Origin: Pseudomonadota bacterium
GTDB taxonomy: Bacteria > Pseudomonadota > Gammaproteobacteria > Steroidobacterales > MnTg04
Reading direction: 5' to 3'
NCBI GenBank assembly: GCA_022560735.1
Contig: JADFSO010000029.1
Location: 1-32,523, forward strand
DNA: 32,523 nucleotides
Shown piece after piece: positions 7,041 to 14,928 of the stretch; within the stretch, counting starts at the first letter, position 1; every line of letters begins with the position of its first letter. The notes below the pieces were generated by a model. That model saw only the letters and a program-made list of their open reading frames with translations. It searched no databases and had not been told where the DNA came from. The translations under genes were made by a program, and so were the position numbers.

Positions 7041-7343
7041 CTAGCCCCGGATCGGAACGTCCTGGCTGTGGTTGACCCGGTCGCGCAGATCCTTGCCGGG
7101 CTTGAAATGCGGGACATACTTCCCTTCCAGCGCAACCGATTCGCCGGTTTTCGGGTTGCGGCCGATTCGGGGCGGCCGAAAATGCAAAGAAAAACTACCG
7201 AAACCCCGTATCTCTATCCGGTCGCCGCTGGCCAACGCATCGCTCATGGTTTCGAGCAAATGTTTGACCGCCAACTCGATGTCCTTGGTCGGTAAATGTT
7301 TCTGTTTACGAGCGATGACTTCTATAAGTTCTGATTTTGTCAT
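7041..7343 (-). CDS. ihfB: Integration host factor subunit beta
   Basis: 100 aa. The HU/IHF fold is complete: [20 protein letters not shown] with the two N-terminal helices, [20 protein letters not shown], and the DNA-intercalating arm with the RNPKTG motif, followed by [14 protein letters not shown]. With IhfA it bends DNA sharply at specific sites and helps replication, recombination and transcription. GGGATAAG just upstream serves as ribosome-binding site. The rpsA terminator (7401-7440) separates it from rpsA, so it probably has its own promoter. Confidence 0.97.
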   Translation of the reverse strand: MTKSELIEVIARKQKHLPTKDIELAVKHLLETMSDALASGDRIEIRGFGSFSLHFRPPRIGRNPKTGESVALEGKYVPHFKPGKDLRDRVNHSQDVPIRG

Positions 7344-7400
7344 TCTTATCCCGATTTTTATGCCCTTGATTTATATGTCTTTATCCAACATTTGCGCCAT

Positions 7401-7440
7401 AAAAACAAGGCCGCCGGTGCAATTATTTGTACCGGCGGCC
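7401..7440 (-). terminator. Rho-independent terminator of rpsA
   Basis: A 10-bp GC-rich stem, GGCCGCCGGT (7409-7418) and ACCGGCGGCC (7431-7440), with a 12-nt loop. On the minus strand it is followed by TTGTTTTTA. It starts 6 nt beyond the rpsA stop and ends before the ihfB start. Confidence 0.85.
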
Positions 7441-7446
7441 GGTTTT

Positions 7447-9123
7447 CTATTCGTCGTCCTTGCCTGAAATGTGCGCTTTCAGCAAATCGCCGAGGCTCGT
7501 TCCACTACTCGATTCGGTGCGGTACTGCTGTACGGCTTGCGCCTCTTCGTGTACTTCTTTTGCCTTGACAGACAAAGCAATCCGGCGGGATTTGCGATCG
7601 AGACCGGTGAATCTCGCGTCGATTTCCTGACCCGGTTTCAGCACCGTGCGTGCATCTTCAACGCGGTCACGCGACAATTCGGATGCTCGCAGATAACCCT
7701 CTACGCCATCCGCTAAAGTGATCAGCGCGCCACGTGCATCGACTTCCGAAACGGTGCCGCTAACGATGGTTCCTTTCGGATGTTCCGCAAGATAGCTCGA
7801 GAACGGATCCTTATCCATCTGCTTGACACCGAGAGAAATTCGCTCCCGCTCCGGGTCGATCGACAAAATAACGGCTTCCAGATCATCGCCCTTCTTGTAA
7901 TTGCGCACGGCCTCTTCGCCCGGAATGTCCCAGGAAATATCCGATAAATGGACCAGTCCGTCGATGCCGCCATCAAGGCCGATAAAGATGCCGAAATCGG
8001 TAATCGACTTGATCTGGCCCTGCACATGGTCGCCCTTGTTGTGGCTCGAGCAAAACTCGGTCCAGGGATTCGCCTGGCACTGCTTGATGCCAAGCGAGAT
8101 GCGGCGCCGCTCTTCGTCGATTTCCAATACCAGGACCTCAACTTCCTGGCCGATGTGCACGACCTTGGCCGGGCTGACATTCTTGTTGGTCCAGTCCATT
8201 TCCGAGACGTGTACCAGGCCTTCCACGCCGGCTTCGATCTCGACAAAACAACCGTAATCCGCCACGTTGGTGACCTTGCCGAACAGGCGGGTCTGGGGCG
8301 GATAGCGGCGCCCAAGATCGCGCCACGGATCGTCACCAAGCTGTTTCATGCCCAGCGAAACCCGCATGCGTTCACGATCAAATTTGAGAATCTTGACCTC
8401 CACTTCCTGGCCGACCTCAACCACTTCGGATGGGTTCTTGACCCGTTTCCAGGCCATGTCGGTAATGTGAAGCAAACCATCGATACCGCCGAGATCGACA
8501 AACGCACCGTACTCGGTCAGGTTTTTGACGACGCCTTTGACGACGTTGCCATCTTGCAGATTATTGAGCATTTCTTCGCGCTCGGCGCTGAATTCCTGCT
8601 CGACCACCGCACGACGTGAAACCACCACATTGTTGCGTTTTTGATCCAGCTTTATAACTTTGAATTCCAGCGGCTTGCCTTCCAGATAGCTGGGGTCGCG
8701 CACCGGCCGTATATCCACCAGCGAGCCAGGCAGGAAGGCGCGCACAAATTCGATTTCCACGGTAAACCCGCCCTTCACCCGACCGGTAATCACGCCGGTG
8801 ACGATCTCCTCGTTGTTAAAGGACTCTTCCAGACGCGCCCAGGTACGCGCACGTTTGGCCTTTTCGCGGGATAAGCGGGTTTCCCCGAATCCGTCTTCAA
8901 CTGCATCGAGCGCAACCTCGACTTTATCCCCGACCTCTACCTCCATTTCACCCTTTTCATTACGAAACTGGTGTGCCGGTATCACGGCTTCCGATTTGAG
9001 GCCCGCATGTACGATAACGGCTTCGGGGCTGATCGACACGACACTGCCGGTGAGAATGGTGCCAGGCTTCATTTTTTGGGTAACCAGGCTTTCTTCAAAT
9101 AATTCTGCGAAACTTTCAGTCAT
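7447..9123 (-). CDS. rpsA: 30S ribosomal protein S1
   Basis: 558 aa from the ATG at 9121-9123; the open frame extends further upstream, but [13 protein letters not shown] is the standard S1 start. Six S1 (OB-fold) repeats are visible. The first two are divergent ribosome-docking domains (about residues 18-175). Four RNA-binding repeats follow with the recurrent phrases [60 protein letters not shown] and a final [15 protein letters not shown]1 unfolds mRNA on the 30S subunit and helps initiation on weak ribosome-binding sites. No clear Shine-Dalgarno element precedes its own start, which resembles the E. coli gene, where S1 controls its own translation. cmk lies 130 nt upstream. Confidence 0.97.
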   Translation of the reverse strand: MTESFAELFEESLVTQKMKPGTILTGSVVSISPEAVIVHAGLKSEAVIPAHQFRNEKGEMEVEVGDKVEVALDAVEDGFGETRLSREKAKRARTWARLEESFNNEEIVTGVITGRVKGGFTVEIEFVRAFLPGSLVDIRPVRDPSYLEGKPLEFKVIKLDQKRNNVVVSRRAVVEQEFSAEREEMLNNLQDGNVVKGVVKNLTEYGAFVDLGGIDGLLHITDMAWKRVKNPSEVVEVGQEVEVKILKFDRERMRVSLGMKQLGDDPWRDLGRRYPPQTRLFGKVTNVADYGCFVEIEAGVEGLVHVSEMDWTNKNVSPAKVVHIGQEVEVLVLEIDEERRRISLGIKQCQANPWTEFCSSHNKGDHVQGQIKSITDFGIFIGLDGGIDGLVHLSDISWDIPGEEAVRNYKKGDDLEAVILSIDPERERISLGVKQMDKDPFSSYLAEHPKGTIVSGTVSEVDARGALITLADGVEGYLRASELSRDRVEDARTVLKPGQEIDARFTGLDRKSRRIALSVKAKEVHEEAQAVQQYRTESSSGTSLGDLLKAHISGKDDE

Positions 9124-9253
9124 TTTGTTAATACCAAGGGCTTGCGCCCACCATTTAATTCGTTGCCCGTATCCTTGCTGCAACGTCGTCAAAAAAAAAT
9201 GCCCCCCAATCCCTGGAAAGCGCTCCATTGCCGCCGCGCCTTTCGCTGCCGGT

Positions 9254-9955
9254 TTAGCGGTCAGCCAAAGCCGTGGCGACTATTTTCTTCACCTGTTCGA
9301 ACACTTCGTTTATCGAAAGACCGGTGGTATCCAGAATCTCGGCATCCGGAGCCGGTCTTAACGGCGCAACCGCACGTTCTCTATCCCTGCGATCGCGCTC
9401 CGCGATGTCTGCGGAAACGGCCGGAAGGCTAACATCAATTCCCTTGTCCTTCAACTGCTTATGTCGTCTCCGGGCCCTTTCTTCGGGGCTGGCGGTGAGA
9501 AAAATTTTTACCGGCGCATCCGGGAAAACGACGCTGCCCATATCCCGCCCGTCGGCGACCAGGCCCGGTGCCTTGCGGAAGCTTTTTTGCAGTTCCATCA
9601 ATGCCGCGCGCACCTGCGGCATCGCGGCGATTTTCGATGCAATTTTCCCCGTTTCTTCGGTTCTGACTTCGCCGGCAACATCGGTTTGACGCAAAAATAT
9701 TTGCTCGGTCCCGTCCGCCCCGGTGGCGAACCTGATATCCAGGCCAACCGCCAGGCGACTGAGCCCGGCCACATCATCCAGGTCCGTCGCGGAATCCTGC
9801 GCGGCAACCGCGACCAACCGGTACAAGGCGCCACTGTCCAGCAAATGCCAGCCCAGGTAGCCCGCCAACTGTTGCGCAATGGTCCCCTTACCCGATCCGC
9901 TGGGCCCGTCGATTGCCACGACAGCAATGTTCCTGTCGTCCACAATATTTCCCAT
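9254..9955 (-). CDS. cmk: Cytidylate kinase
   Basis: 233 aa. It phosphorylates CMP and dCMP with ATP. The P-loop [17 protein letters not shown] lies at about residues 15-31, followed by [10 protein letters not shown] (NMP site). Further on are [20 protein letters not shown] and [20 protein letters not shown], the family's signature arginine-rich segment. Length is typical of the long (type 1) enzymes. Its ATG overlaps the aroA stop by one base (TAATG), so aroA and cmk are translationally coupled, and rpsA follows. This aroA-cmk-rpsA order is widespread in gammaproteobacteria. Confidence 0.96.
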   Translation of the reverse strand: MGNIVDDRNIAVVAIDGPSGSGKGTIAQQLAGYLGWHLLDSGALYRLVAVAAQDSATDLDDVAGLSRLAVGLDIRFATGADGTEQIFLRQTDVAGEVRTEETGKIASKIAAMPQVRAALMELQKSFRKAPGLVADGRDMGSVVFPDAPVKIFLTASPEERARRRHKQLKDKGIDVSLPAVSADIAERDRRDRERAVAPLRPAPDAEILDTTGLSINEVFEQVKKIVATALADR

Positions 9956-11310
9956 TACTGAACCTCGCCGGAAACCTGGGTTTCCGGATTGTCAATGACG
10001 GTCGCGCCCGCCTTGGCAAGCAAATCCTGAAACCCCGGAAATGAGGTCTGGATGCATTCTGTCCCGATCACGGTCACCGGATCCCGGGATACCAGCCCAA
10101 GAATACTCAACGCCATCGCGATGCGATGATCGCCGGCGCAGTCGACCGTGCCACCGTCAATTTCACCGCCCCGAATCAGCATCCCGTCGGAACTGGTCTG
10201 CACAAAAACCCCCAGCGTGCGCAGGGCAACGGCCATCGTCTCGATGCGATCGCTCTCCTTGAAACGCAATTCACGCGCGCCCCGAATCGTCGTTTCTCCG
10301 CGGGCACAGGCCGCCGCGACGCAAAGCGCCGGAAATTCGTCTATGGCAGGCGCCACCAGTTCCGTTGGCACATCGACGCCGGTCAAATCCGAACGCCATA
10401 TTCGTATCTCACCGATCGGTTCCGCTGCCTCGGCGGAATGCTCCGTAACTTCAATCCGCGCGCCCATCCCCTGCAACAACCCGATCAGCGCGCTGCGGCC
10501 GGGGTTCAGACCGACATCCACAATCCGGGTAAGCTCATGACCTGCCAGGCAGGCCGCAACCATAAAAAATGCTGCCGCCGAAATATCGCCCGGCACACTG
10601 AATTCGATGGCCTGCAAATCCACCCGCCCGGGCACGACCGTGGCCTGCCCTTCGGCGCGGACCGGGCAGCCGAACAAGGGCAACAAGCGCTCGGTGTGAT
10701 CCCTGACCATACCCGGGGCGGAAACCCTGCTTTCGCCATCGGCATAGAGCGCGGCCAGCGTGAGCGCGGTTTTAACCTGTGCGCTGGCAACGTCGATTTC
10801 GATCCGGGCCGCCTTGAGGTGTGGATTGCCGTCTATACGCAGCGGCGGGCATCCATCGGTCGTGGTGATCCTTGCGCCCATCTGCCGTAGCGGCGCCGCC
10901 ACTCGTTCCATCGGCCGCCGGCTCAGCGAATCATCGCCGATCAAGATACTGGAAAAGCCTTGCGGCGCCAGCAAGCCGCACAACAGGCGCATCGTGGTTC
11001 CCGAATTGCCGCAGTCTATCGCCGCCGCCGGCGCACTCAGACCGTCACGTCCATGGCCATGGATGCTCAAGACCTGTTCGTCCCACGCATGTTCGATCCC
11101 CAGGCTACGCAATGCCGACAGCGTCGCCTGGCAATCATCCCCGTGACTGAACCCCCTGATGGTACTGGTCCCGCTGGCGAGCGCCGCGAACAGTGCAACC
11201 CGGTGGCTGATCGACTTGTCGCCCGGAACGCGAATGGTGCCGCCCACATGGCCGCCGGCGATGGTCAGGCGACCAACATCGGCGGCGTGGGGATTTGACG
11301 CGCTGCTCAA
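9955..11310 (-). CDS. aroA: 3-phosphoshikimate 1-carboxyvinyltransferase (EPSP synthase)
   Basis: 451 aa from TTG at 11308-11310, which has GGGAGG just upstream (spacing about 4 nt). A second TTG at 11322 lacks such a site. The enzyme joins shikimate-3-phosphate and PEP, the sixth step of the shikimate pathway. Motifs are VPGDKSISHRVALFAALASG, CGNSGTTMRLL, DDSLSRRPMERV, ASAQVKTALTLAALYA, APAIDEFPALCVAAA and ELRFKESDRIETM. The overall pattern (RPMxRV, SAQVK, RDHTERLL) is closer to Bacillus/Agrobacterium-type than to E. coli-type enzymes. In Pseudomonas aroA is fused to tyrA; here there is no TyrA domain and no tyrA gene. A 28-bp perfect palindrome fills the gap to hisC. Confidence 0.96.
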   Translation of the reverse strand: MSSASNPHAADVGRLTIAGGHVGGTIRVPGDKSISHRVALFAALASGTSTIRGFSHGDDCQATLSALRSLGIEHAWDEQVLSIHGHGRDGLSAPAAAIDCGNSGTTMRLLCGLLAPQGFSSILIGDDSLSRRPMERVAAPLRQMGARITTTDGCPPLRIDGNPHLKAARIEIDVASAQVKTALTLAALYADGESRVSAPGMVRDHTERLLPLFGCPVRAEGQATVVPGRVDLQAIEFSVPGDISAAAFFMVAACLAGHELTRIVDVGLNPGRSALIGLLQGMGARIEVTEHSAEAAEPIGEIRIWRSDLTGVDVPTELVAPAIDEFPALCVAAACARGETTIRGARELRFKESDRIETMAVALRTLGVFVQTSSDGMLIRGGEIDGGTVDCAGDHRIAMALSILGLVSRDPVTVIGTECIQTSFPGFQDLLAKAGATVIDNPETQVSGEVQ

Positions 11311-11321
11311 TCTACCTCCCA

Positions 11322-11349
11322 ACCCGGATTATTCATGAATAATCCGGGT
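11322..11349. repeat. Perfect 28-bp palindrome between hisC and aroA
   Basis: The bases from 11322 to 11349 equal their own reverse complement (arms ACCCGGATTATTCA). The palindrome begins at the last base of the hisC stop codon and ends 12 nt before the proposed aroA start, next to its ribosome-binding site. No T run follows, so it is not a standard terminator. In RNA it would form a stem of about 12 bp. Confidence 0.9.
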
Positions 11350-12464
11350 CAAAGGACCTGGCGCAGCGCTTGCAGCAGGCGCTGGTTTTGCTCTGCCGTG
11401 CCGATCGAAATTCTCAGGTGCTCGGGCAAGCCATAGTTGCCAACCGGTCGTACGATGACGCCCTGGCGCAGCAAGTCTTCGTAGACCGGCATGGCCAGCC
11501 GGTCCATATCGACCAGGATGAAATTGGCCACCGACGGGACAAACCGCAGGCCCAGTTCCTTCAGGCCAGCCGCCACAACGTCACGCTGCTCGTTGTTCAG
11601 GGCGACACTGCGCTGCAGGTGTGCCTGGTCTTTCATCGCGGCGCACGCGGCTTCCAGAGCCAGGGCATTGACATTGAATGGCTGGCGAATCCGGTTCAGG
11701 ACATTCGCGACATCCGGATGCGACAGCGAATAACCGATGCGCAGGCCTGCCAGGCCGTAGGCTTTGGAGAAGGTTCGGGTAACCACAAGGTTCGGAAAAT
11801 CATCCAGCCAACGACTGGTATCCGGATAGTCCTGCTCTTCCAGGTAGTCGAAATAGGCTTCATCCACGACCACCAGCACATGATCCGGCACCTGCCCGAG
11901 AAAATCTCTGAGTTCACGGCTTTTTATCCAGGTCCCGGTGGGATTGTTTGGATTGGCAATAAAGATCAGGCGAGTCTTGTCTCCGATCAAGGTTTCCATT
12001 GCACCGAGGTCATGGCCCAACGGTGAAAAAGAGTCCCCCGGTTGCGCGGCGCTGACTTTCGCCGTGGCGCCGACCGCCTGCACGGCCAGCGGATATACCG
12101 CGAATGCAAACTCGGAGTAGATCGCCTCGTGATTCGGTGTCAGGAACGCTTCCGCCAGCAGCACCAGCACATCATTCGAACCATTGCCAAGCGTGATCCT
12201 TTCTACGCCGACATCGTGATGTGCCGCCAGCGCTTCCTTCAGATGAAAACCATTTCCGTCGGGGTACAAGGCTGTCTGCGGCGCAGCCTTTGCGATCGCG
12301 GCCAGGACGTTTGCACCCGGCCCCAGCGGATTCTCGTTCGAGGCCAGCTTGATGCTGTTACTGATCCCGTACTCACGTTCGAGTTCATCGATGGGCTTAC
12401 CAGGCTGGTATGGGTTTATTTCCCGAACCCCCGGGGCGGCAAGATCAAGCGGCGATCGAGGCAT
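11349..12464 (-). CDS. hisC: Histidinol-phosphate aminotransferase
   Basis: 371 aa, fold-type I PLP enzyme. Motifs are KLASNENPLGPG (N-terminal substrate loop), LGNGSNDVLVLLAEAF, FIANPNNPTGTW, VVVDEAYFDY with the PLP-contacting Asp and Tyr, and the PLP lysine in RTFSKAYGLAGLRIGY. HLRISIGT near the end carries the carboxylate-binding Arg. It converts imidazole-acetol phosphate to histidinol phosphate. As with Pseudomonas HisC2 in the same locus, a location among aromatic amino acid genes suggests it may also transaminate aromatic keto acids. Confidence 0.94.
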   Translation of the reverse strand: MPRSPLDLAAPGVREINPYQPGKPIDELEREYGISNSIKLASNENPLGPGANVLAAIAKAAPQTALYPDGNGFHLKEALAAHHDVGVERITLGNGSNDVLVLLAEAFLTPNHEAIYSEFAFAVYPLAVQAVGATAKVSAAQPGDSFSPLGHDLGAMETLIGDKTRLIFIANPNNPTGTWIKSRELRDFLGQVPDHVLVVVDEAYFDYLEEQDYPDTSRWLDDFPNLVVTRTFSKAYGLAGLRIGYSLSHPDVANVLNRIRQPFNVNALALEAACAAMKDQAHLQRSVALNNEQRDVVAAGLKELGLRFVPSVANFILVDMDRLAMPVYEDLLRQGVIVRPVGNYGLPEHLRISIGTAEQNQRLLQALRQVL

Positions 12465-12572
12465 GCTTTACTCCCGACTTGGGGCTGACAATATTCATCC
12501 TGACAAACAAAAAACCATCGCTACCGGTCGCGGCGCTGACATCACCGCGTGAACCCGGCGCGCGCCAAACAT

Positions 12573-13757
12573 TCAGCCCGCCACCGCGCGTACCGACAAA
12601 ACGCCTTCGATAGCGCCAATCCTGGTCACCGTTTCCGGGTCCACTTTGCCATCGATATCCACCAGCGTATAAGCCAGATCGCCCCTGGACTTGTTCAGAA
12701 GATCCGCGATATTCAGGCCCGCCTCGGCAAGAGTCGTGGAAATCTGGCCGACCATGTTCGGTACATTGGCATTGGCAACGACCAGCCTCTGGCCGCCATT
12801 GCGCGGCATGACCGCCTCCGGGAAATTCACGGAATGCCGGATATTGCCGTGCTCCAGAAAATCCCGGAGATTGTTGGCAACCATGATGGCGCAGTTCTCC
12901 TCGGCCTCATAGGTCGATGCGCCGAGGTGGGGAAGCGCCGTCACCCGCGGATGATTCTTTAGCGCGGCGCTGGGAAAATCGGTGACAAAAGCATGCAATT
13001 TGCCGTTCTCGAGCGCTTTGGCCACCGCATCTTCGTCCACGATCTGCGCCCTGGCAAAATTCAACAAAACCGAGCCATCGCGCATCAGTCCAAGCCGGTC
13101 ACCGTTGACCAGGTTCTTCGTGCCCTCGTTAATCGGCACATGCGCGGTCAACACATCGGCCCGCGAAAAAAGATCGTCAAGACTGCTCGCCTGCTCCACG
13201 CCCGACGACATTTGCCAGGCACGTTTGACGGTGATCTGCGGATCGAAACCGACGACTTTCATGCCAAGATCCAGAGCCGCATTGGCCACTTCGACCCCGA
13301 TGGCGCCGAGACCCACGACACCGAGCGTTTTGCCCGGTATTTCAAAGCCGACGAACTGTTTTTTGCCGGCTTCGACGGCCGCTTCCAGTTCCGCGCCATC
13401 CAGGTCAAGGTTTTTTACGTGATCCGCCGCCTGGCAGATGTTCCTGGCGGCCAGAAAAATCGCGGTCAGCACCAGTTCCTTGACGGCATTGGCGTTTGCA
13501 CCCGGGGCATTGAACACCGGCACCCCGGCAGCGCTGCAGCGTTCGATGGGAATATTGTTGACCCCGGCCCCCGCCCTGGCGACCGCCAGCAGCGTGCCGG
13601 GGATTTCCATGTCATGCATATTGTGGGAGCGCAGCATGATGGCATCCGGGTGCAACATCTCCGATGCCACTTCATAGCGCTCGCGCGGAAACCGTTTCAG
13701 CCCCGCCAGCGCTATGTCATTCAGGGTCAGGATCTTGAATCGGGTTTTGTCGTTCAT
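12573..13757 (-). CDS. serA: D-3-phosphoglycerate dehydrogenase-like protein with ACT domain
   Basis: 394 aa. Residues about 1-100 and 285-315 form the substrate domain, and 100-285 the NAD domain with GKTLGVVGLGAIGVEVA. A C-terminal ACT domain (about 320-394; LVVANANVPNMVGQISTTLA) would sense serine or another amino acid. The likely reaction is oxidation of 3-phosphoglycerate, the step before SerC, whose gene lies 15 nt upstream. The catalytic Arg (NFARAQIVDEDAV) and His (LPHLGASTYEAEENCA) are present. The region that in E. coli reads DVFPTEP with the catalytic Glu reads TDFPSAA here, so that Glu appears replaced by Ala. The gene occupies the place of pheA in the Pseudomonas cluster. Confidence 0.85.
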   Translation of the reverse strand: MNDKTRFKILTLNDIALAGLKRFPRERYEVASEMLHPDAIMLRSHNMHDMEIPGTLLAVARAGAGVNNIPIERCSAAGVPVFNAPGANANAVKELVLTAIFLAARNICQAADHVKNLDLDGAELEAAVEAGKKQFVGFEIPGKTLGVVGLGAIGVEVANAALDLGMKVVGFDPQITVKRAWQMSSGVEQASSLDDLFSRADVLTAHVPINEGTKNLVNGDRLGLMRDGSVLLNFARAQIVDEDAVAKALENGKLHAFVTDFPSAALKNHPRVTALPHLGASTYEAEENCAIMVANNLRDFLEHGNIRHSVNFPEAVMPRNGGQRLVVANANVPNMVGQISTTLAEAGLNIADLLNKSRGDLAYTLVDIDGKVDPETVTRIGAIEGVLSVRAVAG

Positions 13758-13772
13758 GAGGGTAGCTTGATA

Positions 13773-14894
13773 TCAGGTGAAGGCTTGGCCATGGTTGCGC
13801 TCGAACTCGCCCATGAATTCCACCAGCGCATCGACGCCCTCGTCAGGCATCGAATTATAAATGCTGGCTCGCATGCCGCCGACCGAACGATGCCCCTGTA
13901 GCGAAGTCAGGCCACGCTCTGCGGCTTGTTCGAGAAACAAAGTATCCAGACTCTCGTCAGCCAGCATGAACGGTATATTCATCACCGACCGGTATTTTAC
14001 TGCCACCGGGTTGGCGTAGAAAGCGCTGCCGTCTATGGCCCGGTAGAGGCGATCCGCCTTGGCGCGGTTACGTGCAGCCATTTTCTCGACCCCGCCTTGC
14101 GCCTTGAGCCACTCAAAAACGAGCCCCGCCGCGTACCAGGAAAAAGTCGGTGGCGTATTCAGCATGGACCCGGCATCGGCCATTCTCCGGTAATCCAAAA
14201 CGCCCGGTATTGCGCCCTTTCGGGCGTTCCCCTTTTTGTCGTTGCCGTTATTATCAGCCAATAACTCGTCTCTGACGATGACGATCGTCAGACCCGCCGG
14301 ACCGATGTTCTTTTGCGCCCCGGCGTAGATGACCCCGTAGTCTTCCACATTGATCGGTTCCGACAGGATGCTCGACGACATATCCACCACCAGCGGCGCC
14401 TTGGTCACAGGCACGGTCGGCAAACGGAGGCCACCGATGGTTTCGTTGTCGACATAATGAAAAAACGCGGCCCGCTCAGACAGGCGCCATTGATCTGCCT
14501 CCGGGATGCTCGTGTCGCCGTTGTCCGCAGTGTCCAGAACGATATTCGCCTGGCAAAAACGGGCGCCTTCCCTGACTGCCATTCTCGACCAGTAACCGGT
14601 CACCAGGTAGTCGGCTGTATCGTCCGCGGTACACAGATTCATCGGCACGGCGGCAAACTGCGCGGTCGCCCCGCCTTGCATGAACAACACTTTGTAGCTG
14701 TCGGGAATGGACAGCAAATCCCGCAGATCGGCTTCGGCCTTTTCGGCTATCGATGTGAACTCCGCGCTACGGTGGCCCATTTCCATCGCCGCCATGCCGG
14801 AACCATGCCAGTCGCCCATTTCTTCACGCAGCCGTTCGATGACCGGACCCGGCAACATCGCCGGTCCCGGACTGAAATTGTAGACCCGCTTCAT
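13773..14894 (-). CDS. serC: Phosphoserine aminotransferase
   Basis: 373 aa from the ATG at 14892-14894, which has GGAG 9 nt upstream; a GTG six bases earlier is too close to that site. It transaminates 3-phosphohydroxypyruvate in serine synthesis and also acts in pyridoxal phosphate synthesis. Motifs are YNFSPGPAMLP, EMGHRSAEF, FMQGGATAQFAAVPMNL and the PLP lysine in YAGAQKNIGPAGLTIVIV, with SMLNTPPTFSWY and the closing HRSVGGMRASIYNSMP. A hydrophilic insertion, NNGNDKKGNARKG, sits after RDELLAD, where most homologues have a short loop. serC and the serA-type gene make consecutive steps and are almost contiguous. Confidence 0.96.
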   Translation of the reverse strand: MKRVYNFSPGPAMLPGPVIERLREEMGDWHGSGMAAMEMGHRSAEFTSIAEKAEADLRDLLSIPDSYKVLFMQGGATAQFAAVPMNLCTADDTADYLVTGYWSRMAVREGARFCQANIVLDTADNGDTSIPEADQWRLSERAAFFHYVDNETIGGLRLPTVPVTKAPLVVDMSSSILSEPINVEDYGVIYAGAQKNIGPAGLTIVIVRDELLADNNGNDKKGNARKGAIPGVLDYRRMADAGSMLNTPPTFSWYAAGLVFEWLKAQGGVEKMAARNRAKADRLYRAIDGSAFYANPVAVKYRSVMNIPFMLADESLDTLFLEQAAERGLTSLQGHRSVGGMRASIYNSMPDEGVDALVEFMGEFERNHGQAFT

Positions 14895-14928
14895 CGTCAC
14901 AAACTCCTAACCCGCGAAACTGTCCGCG

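Noticed and set aside
8138..8619. Long plus-strand frames inside rpsA, gyrA, aroA and hisC
   Set aside because: They are antisense shadows of well-conserved genes in GC-rich DNA.
9124..9228. N-terminal extension of S1 to position 9228
   Set aside because: The upstream residues are unlike any S1; the MTESFAEL start at 9123 is the family standard.
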